NCBI GenBank assembly: GCA_037893245.1
Contig: JBAIAA010000409.1
Location: 2,719,001 to 2,783,000 of the forward strand
Length of the DNA stretch: 64,000 nt
From: Crossaster papposus
Lineage: Eukaryota > Echinodermata > Asteroidea > Velatida > Solasteridae
Direction: 5' to 3'
A program made the translations under genes and the position numbers. The stretch's first letter is position 1. Every line of letters starts with the position of its first letter. This document shows, one piece after another, positions 42,869 to 50,648 of the stretch. The notes beneath the pieces are model-generated. The model saw only the letters and a program-made list of their open reading frames with translations. It ran no database searches and was not told the DNA's origin.

Positions 42869-44129
42869 CGAGGCGCTTTTGTAAATAAACAAAAATTAAA
42901 GTTCCGACTCCCACTATAAGGGTCCACACGTGTTCTCCCAACCATCCGGCGGTTTTACTCAATACGTTAAATATCCAACTAGCTATACCGCCTAAAATTC
43001 CGGGCAAGGCGTCGAGCAGCTTGGAGCCTAGTTTAGCGAGCACGTTTGACAAGTGTTTTAGTTGCGACTGTATCCATTCTTTTACGTTGGTGGTGTTAGA
43101 CGGTGGTGGGGGTGGTGCAGGCACAGGTGCGAGCGCCGGTGCACCGGCAGACAAAACGCTCTTTACTATCAAACCGATAGCCAAACTAAACGCCGTCAAA
43201 ATGCTCGCGATGGTCACGCCTTGTTCTCTAAACAACGTTCTAATTTTTTCTCCCAAGGTCGTGTCGCTATCTAAAATCCTCGTAATCGTTTCTTTTATTC
43301 TGCTCATCTGACTTCTGAGTTTTTTTGCGTTGGCAGACGCGGCTTCTAATCTATGCGATCTTTCCGACCTTAAGTCTTTTAATCTATCTCTCATTTTTTT
43401 CGTGGAACCGTCGCTCGTTGATTCAGCTAATGCCGCTTCGGTTGCGACTATTTTATCGTCGACTCGACGGAGACGCTCTAAATTTAGTTCTAAGCTGCCT
43501 CTCATCGTTTGAAGAGCTTTGTCTAAAGCCAAGATCTCTCTGATGGGTAAGCCAGTTTCTCGTTCAAGAGCTTCGACATCTCTTAAGGGTAAGCCCGTTT
43601 CTCGTTCTTCGATAAAACTGGTTTCTTGTTCTAAACTTTCGATAATTTCGCTTATAGCGTCGGCCGCTTCTGGAAGATCTTGCATCGGGATAGACTCCGT
43701 ATTCGCTTTAAGTAGTTTTTCTTGTTCTTTACTAAGTGGGTTTAGTTTATAATCTTTAAAACCTAATTGGTTTCTAATAAATTCTCTACCAGCTTCTTTT
43801 TCGATGTAACTTAATGTTAAAAATCTATCGGGTTTACCTTCCATCGATAATCTTACTTCCCCGTCATCGGTTTTAAAATATAACGTGTTATCTTTTACTA
43901 AGAATTTTTCCCATTGCGGAATCATATCACTTCGTCCGTGACGTTCGTAGAATCTTTCGACTCTTGGATTCTTAATAAACACAGGTGTCCCTTGTTCTAA
44001 AACATCATCTTCACGGGCTGGATCTAACGCCGGCATGTTGTTGTCTTCCAATTCTAGATTGTCCTCTTCTACCTCGTTGTCTTCTTCCTCGTAGTCTTCT
44101 ACGTTTTCAAACTCTCCACCTTCAGCCAT
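42864..44129 (-). CDS. Large Polinton coiled-coil membrane protein
   Basis: 421 residues from ATG 44129, preceded by TTTATATAA. Acidic N-terminus (~1-50). A conserved-looking block VERFYERHGRSDMIPQWEKF (~56). A helical region with a duplicated ~13-residue unit (RETGLPLRDVEAL then RETGLPIREILAL, ~178-204). Coiled coil ~205-290. A membrane segment VTIASILTAFSLAIGLIVKS (~306-327), a proline spacer, and a C-terminal glycine/hydrophobic stretch ALPGILGGIASWIFNVL ending in a last membrane-like segment. Proteins of this layout recur in animal Polintons. Role unknown, possibly virion-internal or membrane-active. Confidence 0.85.
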   Translation of the reverse strand: MAEGGEFENVEDYEEEDNEVEEDNLELEDNNMPALDPAREDDVLEQGTPVFIKNPRVERFYERHGRSDMIPQWEKFLVKDNTLYFKTDDGEVRLSMEGKPDRFLTLSYIEKEAGREFIRNQLGFKDYKLNPLSKEQEKLLKANTESIPMQDLPEAADAISEIIESLEQETSFIEERETGLPLRDVEALERETGLPIREILALDKALQTMRGSLELNLERLRRVDDKIVATEAALAESTSDGSTKKMRDRLKDLRSERSHRLEAASANAKKLRSQMSRIKETITRILDSDTTLGEKIRTLFREQGVTIASILTAFSLAIGLIVKSVLSAGAPALAPVPAPPPPPSNTTNVKEWIQSQLKHLSNVLAKLGSKLLDALPGILGGIASWIFNVLSKTAGWLGEHVWTLIVGVGTLIFVYLQKRLG

Positions 44130-44142
44130 TTATATAAACAAA

Positions 44143-44382
44143 TTAAAGTTTAGTAGAATTTAATATATTTGGTGGAAGTATATTTTGCGATACCAGCCAG
44201 GTTTTTACGTACATCGATCCGCTTATCGTAGCCGTTAATTTCGCTACATCTTCCACGCTCAACTTGTCGAGATCGGCCGGTTTGATCTTCAACAGTTTTT
44301 TACTAAACATGGTAAATCCCACGCTTAACATAGAGATGATAGCGGCGTGATAAAGATTGTTGACGATGCTATTAGTATCCAT
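44143..44382 (-). CDS. Small conserved Polinton membrane protein
   Basis: 79 residues. NNLYHAAIISMLSVGFTMFSKKLLKIKP followed by ADLDKLSVEDVAKLTATISGS and a second hydrophobic stretch. The YHAAIIS...KKLL wording is familiar from Polinton small proteins. Probably two short membrane helices. Start ATG 44382, directly after an (AT)n run that provides a TATA-like upstream sequence. Same orientation as its neighbours on both sides. Confidence 0.82.
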   Translation of the reverse strand: MDTNSIVNNLYHAAIISMLSVGFTMFSKKLLKIKPADLDKLSVEDVAKLTATISGSMYVKTWLVSQNILPPNILNSTKL

Positions 44383-44407
44383 TTATATATATATATATAT
44401 TTTTTTT

Positions 44408-44782
44408 TTATTCCATTTCTACAAAATTTGAAGGTGTAGAAGAAGGAGTCTCCTTTGGGCTCTCTTGGGCTGGCTGAGGTAGAGGTTGCGGTGGTGCTGA
44501 AGCAGGTGGTGAGACTCTCTGGCTCCATATATAGAGTCCTCCTAAAACTACAACAACCACCAGCGACAACGGCCCAACTGTCGCGTACGAAGAAGGAGGA
44601 GTAGTTTTTACGTCTATATTTTGCATCTTGACAATTTGTTCTTTTCTCTTTTTGTTGTGTTCCGCTAATGCCTTGCCTTGTTTTACTCTATCGGGATTTT
44701 TAGTTTTAGTCGTCACCGTCTGTATTTTTGAGACTTTTAGAGTCTCTGGTTGAAGAGGGTTCGAGCTCTCTGGTTGACTCAT
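44408..44782 (-). CDS. Single-pass membrane protein with basic N-terminal half
   Basis: 124 residues. The N-terminal half is polar and basic with KNPDRVKQGKALAEHNKKRKE, a wording seen in small Polinton proteins. A membrane segment VGPLSLVVVVVLGGLYIW lies at ~69-86, and the tail is Pro/Ser/Glu-rich (PPASAPPQPLPQPAQ). Its start lies 77 bp inside the end of the upstream gene (44706-45368) in another frame, indicating compact, overlapping organisation. Confidence 0.78.
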   Translation of the reverse strand: MSQPESSNPLQPETLKVSKIQTVTTKTKNPDRVKQGKALAEHNKKRKEQIVKMQNIDVKTTPPSSYATVGPLSLVVVVVLGGLYIWSQRVSPPASAPPQPLPQPAQESPKETPSSTPSNFVEME

Positions 44783-45368
44783 CTTTTATTATAGGTAGAG
44801 AATTATTTTTGTTAATAACTAAATGTTTAGATGTTATCAAGACACCTACTAACGGCGACAACCAAACGCCGTAGTTGTAATAAACTTCACAAAGTAAACT
44901 AGCTATCGAGCTAGATATAACGGGATCTTCCTCTAGATCTTTGGTGAGTGCGTCTTCCGAGTCTACTCGTAGACTGACACCTAGGGGTTTGATCATAGGT
45001 AGACTCGCGCCTAAAACTCTAGAGTAAATCCCCAGCACGCAGTTACCCAAACTAGTAATCATTTCTTTACCCAGTCGAGCCTCGTAATGGTTGTACATTT
45101 TTTCTTGTTTGTTCGCGTCTAGGTTTTCTATATCTCCCTGGCTAAATTCTTTACCTAAATACTTTTTAGAATCACCGGCTGATACTACACCCAACAGTCT
45201 AGTTTTATGTTTTTCCGTTTGTGGCGCCGGTGTGTTGAGGTCTAAAGTAGACAGCTCCATTTTTATAAGACGATATAATTTATTTTTTAGAGAAAAATAT
45301 TCGTAAGATAAAATACCCAAGGCCGACGCTATAATAAATTTGAGCGACAGATCGATCAATACGAACAT
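44706..45368 (-). CDS. Polinton conserved protein with ARLGKEM block
   Basis: 220 residues from ATG 45368. An alternative start is the internal Met of KMELSTLDLN (~residue 37), which would remove the N-terminal hydrophobic segment DLSLKFIIASALGIL. Conserved-looking core: KQEKMYNHYEARLGKEMITSLGN (~88), VLGIYSRVLGASLPM, and a C-terminal hydrophobic stretch WLSPLVGVLITSKHL. It overlaps the next gene by 77 bp. This type recurs in Polintons; its function is not established as far as I know. Confidence 0.78.
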   Translation of the reverse strand: MFVLIDLSLKFIIASALGILSYEYFSLKNKLYRLIKMELSTLDLNTPAPQTEKHKTRLLGVVSAGDSKKYLGKEFSQGDIENLDANKQEKMYNHYEARLGKEMITSLGNCVLGIYSRVLGASLPMIKPLGVSLRVDSEDALTKDLEEDPVISSSIASLLCEVYYNYGVWLSPLVGVLITSKHLVINKNNSLPIIKDESTRELEPSSTRDSKSLKNTDGDD

Positions 45369-45391
45369 TTAATATAGCGAGATAAACTAAC

Positions 45392-45680
45392 TTACAACTA
45401 GCTAGACAACTAGCTGTTCAACTAGCTGACAACTAGCTGTGCAAGTACTTTACAACTAGCTACCCAACAAAACCTCAACAAAACCCAACTAGCTGTTCAA
45501 CAAAACCTCAACAAAACCCAACTAGCTGTTCAACAAAACCCAACTAGCTGTTCAACAAAACCTCAACAAAACCCAACTAGCTGTTCAACAAAACCTCAAC
45601 TAGCTGTTCAACAAAACCTCAACAAAACTCAACTAGCTGTTCAACAAAACTCAACTAGCTAACAACAAACCGCAACTAGG
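45392..45680. repeat. Minisatellite between two Polinton genes
   Basis: Irregular tandem array of CAACTAGCTGTTCAACAAAA plus CCTCAACAAAACC (about 33 bp per full unit, with shorter variants). It spans the gap between the ATPase stop and the upstream gene 44706-45368. Confidence 0.9.
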
Positions 45681-46304
45681 TTACAAGTACCATTTAGTCG
45701 GAGGATCCGTATGTAAAATCAATTTACTATAGGGAGTGTCTTTGAGATATTGTTTTATGTCTTGTCTTTTATTATCCGGCACCACATCATTTTCGTCGAG
45801 GCAATTATCAAAACTTTTTTTGTCTTTGCAATAAAAAATAGCCACCCATTGAGTCTGTTCGCGATAATCTTTTAAAACGGTGTTATATTTTTGAGTCAAT
45901 AACCAACAGCTGTGGTTATCGTGTCTACCGCTAAAGGCTAATTTAGATAACATGCACACACTACTACCACCTCTAGAACCCTTTCGATATTTCATAGCTT
46001 GATAAGCGCTGCAGTCGTCGATTAAAAACAAAGTGTGCAATCCTTTAAATTTCGTTCTGTAAAAGTCTATGGCTTCGTTCATGCTCATATTTTCGGCGTC
46101 GGGGTCGCACGCGTAAACGTTGGGGTCGTTAAAAAACCAAGGTCTCTCGTGATACGTTTTGTTGTTTGACAGAGTCGGACATATGATCACCAAGTATTCA
46201 AATTTGTTGGCATATTCGTTTTCTAGCAAGTCTAACGCAAACTTTGTTTTACCAGAGTTTGTCCTTCCACATATTAATGCGCAGTGCGGTGTCTTCTTAT
46301 TCAT
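45681..46304 (-). CDS. Genome-packaging ATPase (FtsK/HerA, A32-like)
   Basis: 207 residues. Walker A is GRTNSGKT at residues 13-20, and Walker B is the hydrophobic strand TLFLIDD with acidic D96/D97. A further conserved block SKLAFSGRHDNHSCWLLTQKY (~125-145) contains the sensor-like polar residues typical of A32-type packaging ATPases. The length is standard for Polintons. It would translocate element DNA into the capsid. TATATAAAAG lies upstream of the ATG. Confidence 0.95.
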   Translation of the reverse strand: MNKKTPHCALICGRTNSGKTKFALDLLENEYANKFEYLVIICPTLSNNKTYHERPWFFNDPNVYACDPDAENMSMNEAIDFYRTKFKGLHTLFLIDDCSAYQAMKYRKGSRGGSSVCMLSKLAFSGRHDNHSCWLLTQKYNTVLKDYREQTQWVAIFYCKDKKSFDNCLDENDVVPDNKRQDIKQYLKDTPYSKLILHTDPPTKWYL

Positions 46305-46396
46305 GTTGGCGTGTCTTTTATATAGACTAGTTTTTTATATTTAAAAGTTGACGCTGCTCAAGCGATCTTTCTTTTTATATAGAGTTATTTTGTTTT

Positions 46397-47665
46397 TTAA
46401 AAGTTGACGCTGCTCAATCGACCTCCTTGGATGTTAAGTTGCGCGTCCATCACGAAAAATACGTAACACTTTAGAGCGCCCGCGGTTTGAGCTTCGCGTT
46501 CCATCAATATAGAGATTCCTCCGCTTATATCGCCGATTTGTTTACCCGATCCGTGATTTTTGTTGTCGTCGGTCGATCTCATATCCAACCAAAGACCGTA
46601 TCTTCTCAAAAAATAATCACCGATATCCATCTCCGTCAACCCTAAATCTTTACATATACCAGCCCCTAGCTCGGTGGATGAGTCTCCAAAGAACTTGTTG
46701 ATTTCTCCCCAGTGTTGATAGCTTTTGAGACCCGAACTATAGAGTTGATTAGGTTTTCCTTCTATCGTCACGCTAACTTTGTCTATCTTTGGGTTATAAA
46801 ATAGTTCGGGGGTTTTCGTAGTCGGGTCTTTAAACAAAAACAGTATACCCTTGAGACTTTTAACCGCCACGTTTAAATTAAAGTTCCAAACGGTGTCCGA
46901 TTTATTGATAGATCTTACTTCGTGTCTCTGAATCCTATCAAACAAAAACTGCGTCTTGTCGAGACATTTTTGGGCTAAGATTTGAGCCAAGTGCTTGTTG
47001 GAAACAATCTCGTATTCTAGCGCTAAGTTAGAGATGCGATAACTCGCTTCGGAGTCGGTAGAATTTACGACTTTGGCGTAATCGTTAAAAGTAAGTTCGT
47101 AAGACAGTTGGTCGTTCAGAGCGGATGGATAAAACGGTTGATGATCTGTGAGCATTTCAAAGTCTAGAGAAATACAAAATCTGTTTCCAAAGGCATCCGC
47201 TGTTGCTTTGTCTTTTCCAGAGTTGGCACCGGCAACCGCGTTGCCGGTGCCCACGCGTAGGCTCGATATGTTGGAAATCTCGTTTCCGGCGTAGTGATCT
47301 CTGATACCTTTGGGTAACCAAAGATCTTTAAAAATGTTATAAACGTCGGCGTCGGTCAAGTTTACGATCTCCCGGCCACCGATACATATTCTTATTTGTT
47401 TTACGAGATTTCGTCCTAGATTTTTAAACAGACTTCGATCGGCATCGTCGTCCGAGGTTAGATCGATATTAAAAGCTAGTTTAGCCGAACCGGGGACGAT
47501 TACGTCGTCGGCGCTCAACGACGGAAACTTGACTATTAATTTGTCGTTCGCGTCGATCGTGCTTGGATTGTGAGTTACGACGACAGTCTGGCGGTTGCCT
47601 TTTATACCCCGAGGATTTTTAAGGCGTCTGTGTGGATTCAGTTTGTTTCCGTAAGTCGCGTTCAT
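46397..47665 (-). CDS. Major capsid protein (double jelly-roll)
   Basis: 422 residues. An N-terminal VVVTHNPSTIDANDKLIVKFPSL strand region, VPGSAKLAFNI, NLGRNLVKQIRICIGG, FEMLTDHQPFYPSALND in the middle and a closing KCYVFFVMDAQLNI...LSSVNF. These are the characteristic blocks of the Polinton MCP, related to the double jelly-roll capsid proteins of adenoviruses, virophages and other DNA viruses. It is divergently transcribed from the minor capsid gene across a 38-bp, almost pure A/T spacer. No lesion seen. Confidence 0.95.
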   Translation of the reverse strand: MNATYGNKLNPHRRLKNPRGIKGNRQTVVVTHNPSTIDANDKLIVKFPSLSADDVIVPGSAKLAFNIDLTSDDDADRSLFKNLGRNLVKQIRICIGGREIVNLTDADVYNIFKDLWLPKGIRDHYAGNEISNISSLRVGTGNAVAGANSGKDKATADAFGNRFCISLDFEMLTDHQPFYPSALNDQLSYELTFNDYAKVVNSTDSEASYRISNLALEYEIVSNKHLAQILAQKCLDKTQFLFDRIQRHEVRSINKSDTVWNFNLNVAVKSLKGILFLFKDPTTKTPELFYNPKIDKVSVTIEGKPNQLYSSGLKSYQHWGEINKFFGDSSTELGAGICKDLGLTEMDIGDYFLRRYGLWLDMRSTDDNKNHGSGKQIGDISGGISILMEREAQTAGALKCYVFFVMDAQLNIQGGRLSSVNF

Positions 47666-47703
47666 TTTTATATTAACTTTTTATTTTTTTTATTTTAAAA
47701 AAA
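47666..47703. promoter_or_regulatory. Bidirectional A/T-rich spacer of the capsid gene pair
   Basis: 38 bp without G or C except a single C. The minus side presents TTAATATAAAA directly before the MCP ATG, and the plus side a TTTTAAAAAAA run directly before the minor capsid ATG. It is the only possible shared promoter region, which suits co-expression of the two capsid proteins. Confidence 0.6.
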
Positions 47704-48411
47704 ATGCAGTCGCATACATTTGTCATGACCGAAAAAGAGCAGACTTTTGAGCTACCTCGGCCCATAGATAACGTTGAGGGTAACCGTCGCATTAAGTTAA
47801 GCAGCGTTATTTTAGACGTGGGTTTTTATAACGTCCACAAAAAAGCGTTGATAAATTGGGAGAGTTTTAAGGTTAAAACAAATGATCCGACGTCAGATCA
47901 AATTGTCGATCAAGAGGAATATCACGTTGTTCACGATCGATGGAATCTTTATTCTTTTAAATATCATATAAAAGATTTTCACGATATATCTATAGAGACC
48001 TTATCCGATGAACTGTTTTATATATCCATTCCCGATCACAATCGCATAAAACTATCGAGTAATTTGTCTAAACTTTTAGGTTTACCCAGGGGTTGGCTTT
48101 ATGGTGGTAATCATTTTGGAAAATTTAGCCTAAATCTTTACAACGCGGTTTTTTTACATTGCGAAGAACTGTCTACGCATTCAAATTTTGTTAATGGAAA
48201 ACAAACCAACCTGTTGGAGAGTATACCTTTATCGGGCGATGCAGCTCGTTCAAACAATCCCCAAGATCCAATTTATATCAACTATAACAAGTGTTCGAAA
48301 GAGTTGGTAGCTGGCAAAATAAACAGCCTCACGTTTTCGTTAAAAAACGGTCTTGGTGAGGTGTTAGATAACAGAGGTAAAGATATAATTTTTAACGTAG
48401 AAATATTTTAG
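47704..48411 (+). CDS. Minor capsid (penton) protein, single jelly-roll
   Basis: 235 residues. NRRIKLSSVILDVGFYNV near the N-terminus, then FYISIPDHNRIKLSSNLSKLLGLP, SLNLYNAVFLHCEEL (~150), a segment with NGKQTNLLESIPLSGD, and the end KELVAGKINSLTFSLKN followed by DIIFNVEIF. These blocks match the Polinton minor capsid/penton type. Divergent from and adjacent to the major capsid gene, as expected. Intact. Confidence 0.93.
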   Translation: MQSHTFVMTEKEQTFELPRPIDNVEGNRRIKLSSVILDVGFYNVHKKALINWESFKVKTNDPTSDQIVDQEEYHVVHDRWNLYSFKYHIKDFHDISIETLSDELFYISIPDHNRIKLSSNLSKLLGLPRGWLYGGNHFGKFSLNLYNAVFLHCEELSTHSNFVNGKQTNLLESIPLSGDAARSNNPQDPIYINYNKCSKELVAGKINSLTFSLKNGLGEVLDNRGKDIIFNVEIF

Positions 48412-48424
48412 TTGCTTTTGTAAA

Positions 48425-49051
48425 ATGACGACTAGTATTTATCCTGATCTAAAAAGTACCATCGAAGATGGTGCTAGTACGAGGGTGTTTCGATTGCAAA
48501 AGATCGAAGAAGTTCAAAAAGATATATTAGCGCAACGAGAACAGCGAAGCGCGTTGTGTAAAAAATACGGTAAGTTAATTACGACATTGTCTACCACAGA
48601 AACCCTAGCCGAGATGAGTGGAGCAATTTGTGGGGGTTTGGAAATCGCAGCTATAAGCGGTGCCATCACGTCACCCGTTGGTTTAGCGTTAGAGGGAGTA
48701 GCCTTGAGTTTTGGTTGCGCCGCGCTCTTGCTAAAATATTTTAGCAAACGATTTAGACGTAAAGCTAAAAAACACGACGAGATTAGAGTCTTGGCTGAGG
48801 CTAAACTCAACAGCGTAAGAGATCTTATTTCTCAAGCTATAGAGGATGGTGATATATCCCACGAAGAGTACGCTTTGGTGTTGAAGGAATTGAGGCAATT
48901 TAACGATATGAAAGAGGCCATCAGGTCCGGCAGCTTGCTGTCAGAAAAGAAAGGTGAGAGCGATATGGAATCCGAGATAAAAAGACGCGTAGAAGAGTTG
49001 GTTTTGAAGGGAAAAAAAGGAATTATCGAAAAACTTACAGATTCGAGATAA
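48425..49051 (+). CDS. Conserved Polinton helical protein with central membrane hairpin
   Basis: 208 residues, starting 13 bp after the minor capsid stop. FRLQKIEEVQKDILAQREQRSALCKKY (helical), a hydrophobic central part ICGGLEIAAISGAITSPVGLA and ALSFGCAALLLKYF, then the well-conserved-looking KAKKHDEIRVLAEAKLNSV block and a helical tail with SQAIEDGDISHEEYALVLKEL. This protein type is frequent next to capsid genes of animal Polintons. Possibly virion-associated; biochemical role unknown to me. Confidence 0.85.
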   Translation: MTTSIYPDLKSTIEDGASTRVFRLQKIEEVQKDILAQREQRSALCKKYGKLITTLSTTETLAEMSGAICGGLEIAAISGAITSPVGLALEGVALSFGCAALLLKYFSKRFRRKAKKHDEIRVLAEAKLNSVRDLISQAIEDGDISHEEYALVLKELRQFNDMKEAIRSGSLLSEKKGESDMESEIKRRVEELVLKGKKGIIEKLTDSR

Positions 49052-49215
49052 ACAAAAATTATTTCGATCAACCCCCTCATTACCCGTCAGCGCCTCCTTT
49101 ATAAAAAGGGAAAAACTTGACTCTTTGAACCCAGTGGGTACCAGCACAAAAAAACAACCTTTGAGCCTTCCGTTGTCAGCCAGTTGTTTGGTCAGCGTGG
49201 CTATCAGCCGCCCTT

Positions 49216-49343
49216 CACAGATAAAGAAATATATCTGCCGGTGGGTGGCTGTCACAGACAAAGAAATATATCTGGCGTGGGCGGCTGTATGGAAAATTAC
49301 TGGTTCTAGTAGCGGTATAAATACGTACCGGGGCATGAGATGT
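49216..49343 (+). promoter_or_regulatory. Pol II-type promoter region of the accessory gene
   Basis: Two tandem 36/37-bp repeats (49216-49252 and 49253-49288) each with AAAGAAATATATCTG and a G-rich box. The second contains GCGTGGGCG (49275-49283), an exact match to the EGR/Zif268 consensus. A TATAAATA box at 49316-49323 follows, placing transcription start near 49345-49355. Confidence 0.65.
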
Positions 49344-49344
49344 T

Positions 49345-49746
49345 TCACATCATTTTCTGCACTTGTACAGCGAGCCAGCTCCCCGTGTGTTTTAACCCAG
49401 AAATTTCTGCACTTGTACAAGTATCACACAGTTTTGCACTAGACACCGGATCGTCTCACTACCAGAAAAACCAAAAGGTGAGAATATGTATTCTTCTAAT
49501 GTTGTTGACGATCGTAGCTTAAAAGAATAATTGCTATGATATTAAAACTCTACTCTAAAAATTTATCACAGATCGTCTCACTCACTACCATCTCTCCTCT
49601 ATCACAGACGTTAGAAGAACAACTGGCGGATTATATTTGAAAGGTGAGAATATAAATGTTTAAATATGTATTCTTCTAATGTTGTTTACGATCGTAGCTC
49701 AAATTAAAACTCTATCTATTCTTGTATTTTTATTTGCTTTAGTATC
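49345..49746 (+). other. Putative spliced 5' leader of the accessory gene
   Basis: Two matching donors (AAG followed by GTGAGAATAT) at 49478 and 49644, and acceptors TTTATCACAG (ending 49571) and TTTGCTTTAG (ending 49742). This gives introns of 94 and 99 bp and an internal exon of 72 bp. The two introns and the GATCGTCTCACT exon words are repeats of each other, so one exon-intron unit was duplicated. The start codon lies 4 bp into the last exon. Confidence 0.6.
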
Positions 49747-50445
49747 ATGGCGTTTCCAAGGCAAGTCCTCAAACTGACTTACATGAGAGAAGACGTCGAT
49801 GAAGCCAATCGTCTCATCGACTCAAGCGGCGAGTGGGTGACGCAACAGTTGAACCAATATCGCCAACTCGTCGATGAGGCAAAAAGACTGATCATCGACG
49901 GTCGACATGAAGAAGCCTTGGAAGCCCTAACGAACAACGCACCGAATGTAAATAATCCGCCACCACTCCCAACTTTAGAAGCCCAAGAAAATGAAGTAGA
50001 AGTAGAAGTAGAACAGCCCAAAATAAAGAAAAATAACACTCTTAGCCCCGATGAAATGTACGAAAAACTAAAAAATACTTATAATATTGAGCAACAATGG
50101 AATAATTTGGGGGATTTTCCCGAACCGGGTAACGAAAATTATAGTTTAAAACGTTTAGAAGAATGCATAAAAGAATGCAACCAAATTCATACAAAGAGGG
50201 AAAATAGGAGTTTGTTTAACGCAGCAAAATTTGGGAATTGGCTAGAAGTTTCGTTTCAAAAATTTCAACGAGAAAAACGGGGGGGTAAGGTGTTTTTATC
50301 AAATTTTGATACGTGGTTAAAACAAAATTGCGGCTTACAAAAAGATTGGGCAAAACTATTCTTCTTCTTTCGTGTATCATCAGATGGCCAACTCAGTGTC
50401 GTGCAGCCATGTCCTCGTCTCTGGTCCTACGTCAAAGATCAATGA
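49747..50445 (+). CDS. Accessory protein of unknown function, C-terminal helical DNA-binding-like region
   Basis: 232 residues, not recognised. N-terminal ~70 residues are helical (MREDVDEANRLID, EAKRLIIDGRHEEALEAL). Then a proline/glutamate linker (NNPPPLPTLEAQENEVEVEVE) and a compact C-terminal region ~130-215 with FGNWLEVSFQKFQREKRGGKVFLSNFDTWLKQNCGL followed by KDWAKL. The WL...F...F..WL...GL pattern is reminiscent of helix-turn-helix-like modules in phage and plasmid proteins; that is a weak resemblance. It is the only Polinton gene here with a classical TATA promoter and introns in its leader, so it may be expressed at another time than the virion genes. It ends before a GC-rich hairpin with T-run. 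Confidence 0.72.
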   Translation: MAFPRQVLKLTYMREDVDEANRLIDSSGEWVTQQLNQYRQLVDEAKRLIIDGRHEEALEALTNNAPNVNNPPPLPTLEAQENEVEVEVEQPKIKKNNTLSPDEMYEKLKNTYNIEQQWNNLGDFPEPGNENYSLKRLEECIKECNQIHTKRENRSLFNAAKFGNWLEVSFQKFQREKRGGKVFLSNFDTWLKQNCGLQKDWAKLFFFFRVSSDGQLSVVQPCPRLWSYVKDQ

Positions 50446-50461
50446 GAATAAAATAAAATAG

Positions 50462-50485
50462 CGCCCTCTGTTGAGGGCGTTTTTT
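50462..50485 (+). terminator. Hairpin and T-run after the accessory gene
   Basis: CGCCCTC, loop TGTT, GAGGGCG, then T6. It lies 17 bp after the stop codon. Structure resembles the A/T-tract hairpin at 42818-42868. Confidence 0.6.
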
Positions 50486-50499
50486 AAAAATTAATTTTA

Positions 50500-50648
50500 G
50501 AGTTTGTCATTTATTGTTTTTTTTAATTTAACCCATAGAGGGCGCTGTTTTTTAAGTTTGTCATTTATAGTTTTTTTAATTTAACCCATAGAGGGCGCTG
50601 TTTTTTAAGTTTGTCATTTATAGTTTTTTTAATTTAACCCATAGAGGG
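50500..50648. repeat. Three ~57-bp tandem repeats next to the right TIR
   Basis: Units contain TTTGTCATTTATAG, TTTAATTTAACCCATAGAG and GGCGCTG. The GAGGGCG part repeats half of the preceding hairpin. The last unit runs into the TIR at CTTCTAATTT. Confidence 0.88.

Noticed and set aside
42362-42892. 176-codon minus-strand frame opposite the Polinton structural gene
   Set aside because: Arises from the complement of the proline-rich PTPTPP repeat; low-complexity Val/Trp/Arg content and no start context.
45392-45680. CRISPR-like regularly repeated sequence
   Set aside because: The repeats are contiguous variants with no unique spacers, and the context is a eukaryotic transposon.
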